Positions 5,754-9,874 of a stretch of 9,874 nucleotides of DNA are shown here, piece after piece. Source of the stretch: Pedobacter sp. GTDB lineage: Bacteria > Bacteroidota > Bacteroidia > Sphingobacteriales > Sphingobacteriaceae. Numbering within the stretch: position 1 is the stretch's first letter; each line of letters opens with the position of its first letter. The stretch covers positions 1-9,874 of the forward strand of contig SEDG01000085.1 of NCBI GenBank assembly GCA_004295885.1, written 5' to 3'. The notes under the pieces were generated by a model. The model saw only the letters and a program-made list of their open reading frames with translations. It was not told the origin of the DNA and ran no database searches. The position numbers and the translations under genes were made by a program.

Positions 5754-6170
5754 ATGAAAAGAAATGCAACTGCCGTTTGGAATGGCACAGGAAAAGACGG
5801 AAAAGGAACACTAACCACACAAAGTGGAACATTAAGTAATACACAATATTCTTTCAAAAGTCGTTTTGAAGAAGGTGTGGGTACAAACCCTGAAGAGTTA
5901 ATTGCTGCAGCACACTCAGGTTGCTTTACCATGAAATTGAGTTTTAATATTTCAGCAGAAAATATTACTCCAGAAGATATCACCACCAAAGCTATTGTAG
6001 ATTTAAATCCTGAAAAAGGTGAAATTGTAGGTATACATCTTGAAGTTAAAGTAAAGGCAGCAGGTTTATCACAAGAGAAATTTGATGAATTGGTAGCTGA
6101 TGCAAAAGCGAATTGCCCAATCTCTAAATTAATGAATGCGCCCATTACAATTGAAGCAGAGTTGTTATAG
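5754..6170 (+). CDS. osmC: OsmC family peroxiredoxin (organic hydroperoxide reductase)
   Basis: Thiol peroxidase that reduces organic hydroperoxides in the cytoplasm, usually with lipoyl or dithiol reductants. It has 138 residues, the normal size. The two catalytic cysteines are Cys57 (in AAAHSGCFTM) and Cys121 (in KANCPISKLM). Arg37 and Glu48 occupy the positions of the conserved Arg and Glu that activate the peroxidatic cysteine in E. coli OsmC. The N-terminus MKRNATAVWNGTGKDGKGT is typical of the OsmC rather than the Ohr subgroup. The ATG at 5754 is the natural start. The gene is divergent from the response regulator (147 bp between starts) and ends in its own terminator, so it is probably monocistronic. 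Induction by osmotic or oxidative stress is known for the family but not visible here. Confidence 0.95.
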   Translation: MKRNATAVWNGTGKDGKGTLTTQSGTLSNTQYSFKSRFEEGVGTNPEELIAAAHSGCFTMKLSFNISAENITPEDITTKAIVDLNPEKGEIVGIHLEVKVKAAGLSQEKFDELVADAKANCPISKLMNAPITIEAELL

Positions 6171-6190
6171 CCAATATAATTCTGATAGTT

Positions 6191-6227
6191 AAACGTCAAT
6201 CAACAAAATGATTGGCGTTTTTTATTT
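6191..6227 (+). terminator. Rho-independent terminator of osmC
   Basis: A 12-bp stem pairs AAACGTCAATCA (6191-6202) with TGATTGGCGTTT (6209-6220), with one G-U pair, around a six-base loop (ACAAAA). A T-rich tail follows. It starts 20 bp after the osmC stop. Confidence 0.85.
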
Positions 6228-6262
6228 CACAATTTTTAACATTAAAGCGGTTTAAATAATAT

Positions 6263-6270
6263 TAACTTTG
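6263..6270 (+). promoter_or_regulatory. Candidate -7 element for the secreted hydrolase
   Basis: TAACTTTG matches TAnnTTTG and ends 32 bp before the ATG. No convincing TTG is found at the -33 position. Confidence 0.4.
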
Positions 6271-6302
6271 GTTGTCATCTTATGCGATGATATTAAAATT
6301 TT

Positions 6303-7613
6303 ATGAAGAAAGCCTTTTTAGTAATTGCCCTGCTTTTAGTTAGCACAGTTGGATTTTCACAAAACGTATTGAGATTGTTTAGCAAAGCCAATTCGTTTTT
6401 TATTTATATGGCAGAAGCAAAATATGATTCAGCGCACTTATTTTTTGATGAAGCTGAAAAGGCAAAAATTACTCCTGATAATTTAAACAAACTCTGGGAT
6501 AATATCACTACAGGTATAGGTAAACCAGAAACTTTAGATGCAATCTCAAGTAAAGTTCAAGGAGATTTTTATGCTGTTACTGTTGAAGGTAAATTTGAAA
6601 AAGCAGAGCAAAACTTTGTTTTAATGTTTAACAAAGGCGAGAAAATTGTTGGCCTATTTATGCCTCCAAAAGCTGCAGTGTATACAAAACCTACTTATGC
6701 AGACACTGCTTTGTACACCGAAAAATCTGTCTATTTGCAAACTCCTGGGCATCAGTTAGCAGCGATAATAACCACGCCAAAAAATAAGATAAACTTCCCA
6801 GTTGTTGTTTTGGTTCATGGCTCTGGCCCTGGTGATATGGATGAAACTGTTGGTCCGAATAAACCATTTAAAGATATTGCAACAGGCTTGGCTTCTAAAG
6901 GTATAGCCAGCATACGTTACGTGAAAAGAACCTTAGTTTACGCTGGGGAGTTTAATAAATCCTTTACGGTTAAGGAAGAAGTAACCGATGATGCGCTTGC
7001 AGCAATTGCAATGGCAAAAACGATAACTGGTGCCGACCAAAAAAGCATTTACGTTTTAGGGCATAGTTTAGGCGGAATGTTGGCGCCACGTTTGGCAACA
7101 CTCGCTCCAAGTTTAAAGGGAATTATTTTAGCAGCTGCGCCAGCAAGGAAATTAGGGGATATCATCATAGACCAAAACAAATATATTGTTGAGCTTGCAA
7201 AAGATACCACGAAAGCAACGCAAGTAAAATTAGCAGAGGCGATAAAAGAAATTGAAGTTGCTAAATTGGTTAAACTGGCTCCAAATATGAAGCCTGATTC
7301 TATTATCTTAGGTTTGCCAGCTGCTTATTGGGTTGACTTAAATGTTTACGACCAAGTAGCGACAGCTAAGAAACTAAAACAACGCATTTTGGTTTTTCAA
7401 GGAGGAAATGATTTTCAAGTTGCCATGGCAGATTACAATGTCTGGAATGCTGCTTTGGGTAAATCAGCAAATGCAAAAGTTAAACTTTATCCAGAAATAA
7501 ACCATTTGTTAAGTCCACAAACAGAGAAAGCCTATACGCAACAATATCAAGTTCCTGTAAACGTTTCCGAACAATTGATTAACGATATTGCACTTTGGAT
7601 AAGCGGTAAATAA
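6303..7613 (+). CDS. Secreted DUF3887-alpha/beta hydrolase (esterase/peptidase-like)
   Basis: An exported serine hydrolase of 436 residues. The signal peptide has Lys2-Lys3, a hydrophobic core and probable cleavage after GFS near residue 19. There is no lipobox cysteine, so it is likely periplasmic. Residues about 30-125 resemble DUF3887, a small NTF2-like domain often placed before hydrolases. The alpha/beta hydrolase domain begins near residue 145. It has HGSGPGDMDE (oxyanion-hole type HGSG), the nucleophile elbow GHSLGG with Ser255, and probable triad partners Asp370 (QGGNDFQV) and His401 (PEINHLLSP). The layout is that of the S9-like/dienelactone hydrolase group annotated as alpha/beta fold hydrolase. 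The substrate is unknown. It is flanked by the osmC terminator upstream and a separate promoter downstream, so it is probably transcribed alone. Confidence 0.88.
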   Translation: MKKAFLVIALLLVSTVGFSQNVLRLFSKANSFFIYMAEAKYDSAHLFFDEAEKAKITPDNLNKLWDNITTGIGKPETLDAISSKVQGDFYAVTVEGKFEKAEQNFVLMFNKGEKIVGLFMPPKAAVYTKPTYADTALYTEKSVYLQTPGHQLAAIITTPKNKINFPVVVLVHGSGPGDMDETVGPNKPFKDIATGLASKGIASIRYVKRTLVYAGEFNKSFTVKEEVTDDALAAIAMAKTITGADQKSIYVLGHSLGGMLAPRLATLAPSLKGIILAAAPARKLGDIIIDQNKYIVELAKDTTKATQVKLAEAIKEIEVAKLVKLAPNMKPDSIILGLPAAYWVDLNVYDQVATAKKLKQRILVFQGGNDFQVAMADYNVWNAALGKSANAKVKLYPEINHLLSPQTEKAYTQQYQVPVNVSEQLINDIALWISGK

Positions 7614-7654
7614 CTATTAGTTAATCATCTATTAGAATTTTGCTTATTTAATTG

Positions 7655-7662
7655 TACCTTTG
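7655..7662 (+). promoter_or_regulatory. Candidate -7 element for the J-KTSC gene
   Basis: TACCTTTG fits TAnnTTTG. A TTTTG lies upstream (7638-7642) but at only 12 bases, shorter than the usual gap. Transcription here would give a leader of about 70 bases. Confidence 0.4.
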
Positions 7663-7739
7663 CACAAAAATTGTTTCCCTGTAGTTTGCGTTTTAATTAT
7701 TTGCAATCGTTTCATAAACAATAACATATAAAAAGGTTT

Positions 7740-8186
7740 ATGAAGAAAGTTGGAGATTACAGAAAAACATTAGGCGTTACTAAAGCTACAGAGCTAAAAG
7801 AAATCAAGAGTATTTACAGAGGCTTGATGAAAGATTGGCATCCTGATAAGTTCAGTTCAGATGCTGAAAAACACTTAGAAGCAGAAGAAAAAAGCAAGGA
7901 AATTATTGAAGCTTATAACTTTTTGTTAAGCATTGCACCAGAAACTTTGGAGCACGCTAAAGATGAGTATATCCAAACTACAACTACCTCTAACATTCAA
8001 GATTTTCAGTTTAAAGATGCAATTTTACGTATCGATTTCTTTGATGGTAGTGCTTACGAATATTTTGATGTGCCAAGAGCGATGTACATTAAATTGGTAA
8101 ATGCTGATTCTCCAGGAAGATTTGCAAGAAGACACATTTTTAATGCTTTCCCTTATCGTAACGTAGCAAAATTAGCTACAGCGTAA
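7740..8186 (+). CDS. J-domain/KTSC-domain fusion protein
   Basis: A 148-residue cytoplasmic protein with two small domains. Residues about 4-68 form a J domain (DnaJ-type, helices around the invariant HPD at 34-36 in KDWHPDKF), which in the family stimulates the ATPase of an Hsp70. Residues about 90-143 resemble the KTSC domain (FDGSAYEYFDVPRAMYIKLVNADSPGRFARRH broken over this range), a short domain of unknown function linked to lysyl-tRNA synthetase and phage proteins. There is no G/F region, zinc finger or substrate-binding C-terminal domain, so it is not DnaJ itself. The ATG at 7740 begins MKKVGDYRKTLGV, the normal J-domain start, preceded by AAAAGG. I infer a targeting cochaperone that delivers DnaK to a KTSC-bound partner. 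No dnaK lies nearby. Confidence 0.82.
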   Translation: MKKVGDYRKTLGVTKATELKEIKSIYRGLMKDWHPDKFSSDAEKHLEAEEKSKEIIEAYNFLLSIAPETLEHAKDEYIQTTTTSNIQDFQFKDAILRIDFFDGSAYEYFDVPRAMYIKLVNADSPGRFARRHIFNAFPYRNVAKLATA

Positions 8187-8206
8187 AAGTTCATTAGTCG
8201 TTAGTT

Positions 8207-8245
8207 TCCCGATGGATCGGGATTTCGCTTCGCTCAACATTGAGC
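8207..8245. repeat. Double palindrome repeat between convergent genes
   Basis: Two perfect inverted repeats lie side by side: TCCCGAT-GG-ATCGGGA (8207-8222) and GCTCAA-CA-TTGAGC (8232-8245), joined by TTTCGCTTC. They lie 20 bp after the J-KTSC stop. They resemble, from memory, the CCCGAT...ATCGGG plus CTTCGCTC elements scattered between genes in Sphingobacteriaceae. The palindromes could help stop transcription from either side, but lack a T-run. Confidence 0.55.
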
Positions 8246-8257
8246 TTGCATTATATT

Positions 8258-8312
8258 TTAACATTAAGAAGTTAAGTTGATTAGGCTTAATTTTTCTTAA
8301 TTTCTTAATGTT
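8258..8312. repeat. Intergenic hairpin repeat, copy 2 (possible bidirectional terminator)
   Basis: Arms of 17 bases, AACATTAAGAAGTTAAG (8260-8276) and CTTAATTTCTTAATGTT (8296-8312), pair with a single mismatch (G-U in RNA) across a 19-base loop. The right arm contains the TAA stop and final codons of the SDR gene on the minus strand. Its position between convergent genes suits a shared terminator. Its block order matches the element at 4168-4211. Confidence 0.55.
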
Positions 8313-9123
8313 TAATTTCTGCATACACTAGCCAATTTTCAATCTTGAATTGGTAGCTTAAAATTTCAGCTACATTTTTGCTTTCTACTTGCTTCCAGTC
8401 TAAAAGTTCTTCAATGAACGCTGGCTTTTCAAAACCACTTGTCAAACAAGCTTGAGTGTAAAACTCTTTTCTAGAAGGATGGCTCGGTGTTACGCCATGG
8501 TAAATATTTCCGAAAGCTTTTTGTTGGATAATTGCTTTTGTAATGCCCATACAATCGTCTAAATGGATTAAATTGATTGGTGCTAAACCATTGGCGATAT
8601 CGGTTTTACCTGCAAAATGTTTGGCTAAATTTCTTTCTGGTCCAATTAATCCCGCAAAGCGGATGATGGTTGTACTGAAAGCTTGGTTTTCTTTTAAAAC
8701 TTTCTCTGCTGCTAATAGTACTTGTCCTGCTGTCGTATTTGGTTCTGGGATAGTTTCTTCATCAACTATAAAATTTCCATTTTGGAAAATGCCAGTAGAA
8801 CTGATGAAAATAACTTGCTTCACTTTAGCTTTTTCGGCAGCTAACGCGATGTTTCTAATCTTGCCTGGATAATCTGCCTGCGCATTTCTTTTTGGAGGAA
8901 TGCTGATGATTAAAATAGCACAGTTAAAGAAAGATTCATCGTAATTGACAGACTCACTATCAAAATTTATCAGGTAAGGTTTGACATTGAGCTTTTTAAA
9001 GGTTTCTAGCTTCTCTTCGCTCGTGGTAGAGCCATTAACATCATATCCATCAGCAACGAGCGCTTTTGCCATTGCTAATCCATACCAGCCACATCCTAAA
9101 ATACTAATTGTTTGATTTTCCAT
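8305..9123 (-). CDS. Atypical SDR family NAD(P)-binding protein (YeeZ-like)
   Basis: A cytoplasmic Rossmann-fold protein of 272 residues related to extended and atypical short-chain dehydrogenases. The nucleotide-binding loop is GCGWYG (residues 10-15, GxGxxG) at the extreme N-terminus, followed by the first beta-alpha-beta unit. IISIPP (about 74-79) and VIFISSTGIFQNG (about 104-116) follow, then an AAEK helix. The active-site Tyr-x-x-x-Lys of classical SDRs is not seen: the expected region reads AGQVLLAAEKV, as in the YeeZ group, so enzymatic activity is uncertain. RFAGLIGPERN (in the C-terminal half) is a typical epimerase-like motif. The ATG at 9123 is chosen; the longer TTG start (9153) would be encoded by the terminator of the upstream gene. 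The DUF2911 gene precedes it on the same strand. Confidence 0.85.
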   Translation of the reverse strand: MENQTISILGCGWYGLAMAKALVADGYDVNGSTTSEEKLETFKKLNVKPYLINFDSESVNYDESFFNCAILIISIPPKRNAQADYPGKIRNIALAAEKAKVKQVIFISSTGIFQNGNFIVDEETIPEPNTTAGQVLLAAEKVLKENQAFSTTIIRFAGLIGPERNLAKHFAGKTDIANGLAPINLIHLDDCMGITKAIIQQKAFGNIYHGVTPSHPSRKEFYTQACLTSGFEKPAFIEELLDWKQVESKNVAEILSYQFKIENWLVYAEIKH

Positions 9124-9127
9124 GTAT

Positions 9128-9161
9128 AAAAAAGCCTCGAAGGATTTAACCAACGAGGCTT
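9128..9161 (-). terminator. Terminator of the DUF2911 gene abutting the SDR start
   Basis: On the minus strand AAGCCTCG (9161-9154) pairs with CGAGGCTT (9139-9132) around a 14-base loop, followed by a T-run to 9128. The last T is only four bases upstream of the SDR ATG. It is strong in form: GC-rich stem and a run of six T, two of which pair. Confidence 0.8.
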
Positions 9162-9178
9162 GCTTAAGTTTTGTAATA

Positions 9179-9697
9179 TTATTTAACAGCTACTGGAACT
9201 GAAACTTTATCCCATTCAAGTGCAAAACCTTTTTTATCTACTTTGTAAACTAATCTTTCTTGAGTTTCTTTTAAAGCTTTCACTTTCACATCCACTCTTA
9301 ATTGGTCTTTGGTTACATCATATTTAAAGGCACCCCATTGTTTAGGTTCTTTGTTAAAAATGGCTGTCCAAGTACCACTTTCTTTTGGTATTAAAAAGAA
9401 GCTATATTTTCCAGCAGGTAAAGTTTTTCCCTCTACCTTAATGTCTTTATCAGTTTCAAAGGTAGTTGCGTCATTTGCGCCAGCACGCCATACTACATCA
9501 TATTTCTCTAATCCACCCCAAATGGTACGACCTTTTACTGCAGGGCTACTGTAGTTGATGGTAATTGTTGCATCACCAATTTTTCCTGTAGCTGTAGCCG
9601 CAGGACTTGCAGGAGCCTTTTTCTCTTGTGCTAATGCACTTACTGAAATTGTAGCTACAAATAAGATAGTAGCGATTGATTTGATTGTCTTTTTCAT
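9179..9697 (-). CDS. Secreted DUF2911 family protein
   Basis: An exported protein of unknown function, 172 residues, in a family common in Bacteroidota. The signal peptide runs from MKKTIKSIATILFVA to a probable cleavage after ALA (residue 23, before QEKK). No lipobox is seen, so it is periplasmic or secreted. After a short Ala/Pro/Lys linker come the DUF2911 hallmarks: INYSSPAVKGRTIWGGLEKY (about 48-67), VVWRAGANDATTFET, LPAGKYSFFLIP, WTAIFNKEPKQWGAFKYD. Length is normal for a single-domain member. The ATG at 9697 lies in a 169-bp region facing a plus-strand gene. A possible minus-strand -7 (TAGATTTA, 9753-9746) is one base off consensus. A terminator follows directly, so it is probably monocistronic. 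Confidence 0.9.
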   Translation of the reverse strand: MKKTIKSIATILFVATISVSALAQEKKAPASPAATATGKIGDATITINYSSPAVKGRTIWGGLEKYDVVWRAGANDATTFETDKDIKVEGKTLPAGKYSFFLIPKESGTWTAIFNKEPKQWGAFKYDVTKDQLRVDVKVKALKETQERLVYKVDKKGFALEWDKVSVPVAVK

Positions 9698-9810
9698 TAG
9701 AATATAGGTTTTAATTATTATTTGGTTAACAGAATCTGATTGCTATAAATCTAAGCTTTTAGCTTTAGAAATTTCTATCTGCTTATATTTCTTTACATTC
9801 AACTAGCGAT

Positions 9811-9842
9811 TTGAAGTTTAAAACTTTATTGTCGTAAATTTA
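9811..9842 (+). promoter_or_regulatory. Candidate promoter of the right-edge gene
   Basis: TTG (9811-9813) is followed after 21 bases by TAAATTTA (9835-9842), one mismatch from TAnnTTTG. Transcription would begin near 9849, just ahead of the ATG at 9867. Confidence 0.35.
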
Positions 9843-9866
9843 GACGGAAAAATAAAATCAAACAAA

Positions 9867-9874
9867 ATGAAATT
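9867..9874 (+). CDS. Start of a gene running off the right edge
   Basis: ATGAAATT follows an A-rich leader (AAACAAA) and a candidate promoter, the usual look of a start codon in this genome. Met-Lys is common at signal-peptide starts here. Only two codons are visible, so the product cannot be said. Confidence 0.35.

Noticed and set aside
5738..6199. Minus-strand ORF opposite osmC
   Set aside because: It is the antisense shadow of a well-supported gene and resembles no protein family.
7614..7635. CTATTAG direct repeat after the hydrolase gene
   Set aside because: Only two copies of a 7-mer with no further periodicity.
9124..9153. Longer SDR start at TTG 9153
   Set aside because: The ten extra residues come from the terminator loop and stem; the Rossmann GxGxxG is already at the N-terminus with ATG 9123.
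9753..9765. AAGCT-TTT-AGCTT inverted repeat in the divergent region
   Set aside because: Five-base arms are expected by chance in AT-rich DNA.

Overview
The window looks like chromosomal DNA of a Bacteroidota bacterium, most likely Sphingobacteriaceae (Pedobacter-like). The DNA is AT-rich. Start sites mostly lack strong Shine-Dalgarno sequences. Several genes are preceded by the Bacteroidota -7 element TAnnTTTG. The protein set (two-lipoyl pyruvate dehydrogenase E2, DUF418, DUF2911, DUF3887-hydrolase, J-KTSC protein) also fits this group. The assignment rests on recognition, not on a database search.

Left part (1-2564): the 3' part of the E2 gene of pyruvate dehydrogenase runs in from the left edge. 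It loses its normal C-terminal end near 1567 and joins directly to the inside of a DUF418 membrane-protein gene that lacks its N-terminus. This is a deletion-type junction or an assembly misjoin, and it is the most striking structural oddity here.

Centre (2565-4695): hisS, with a promoter that nearly touches its ATG. Its coding sequence contains two in-frame arrays of 7-bp tandem units. A 532-bp gene-poor stretch follows, holding a degenerate hairpin repeat, a helically phased 11-bp tandem repeat (four units) and a doubtful 29-codon ORF with a good Shine-Dalgarno.

Right centre (4696-8186): on the minus strand, a single-domain response regulator is followed by a SnoaL/NTF2-like protein, with a perfect 20-bp inverted repeat between them. 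Divergently on the plus strand come an OsmC-type peroxidase with a clear terminator, a secreted DUF3887-alpha/beta hydrolase and a J-domain/KTSC fusion.

Right end (8187-9874): a convergent intergenic region rich in inverted repeats, then on the minus strand an atypical SDR protein and, upstream of it, a secreted DUF2911 protein whose terminator abuts the SDR start codon. A divergent promoter and the ATG of a further gene lie at the right edge.

The genes are mostly separate housekeeping and stress units rather than one pathway. The unifying unusual signal is the set of short tandem repeats with 7-, 8- and 11-bp periods, several of them inside coding sequence, plus a hairpin repeat present twice between genes.
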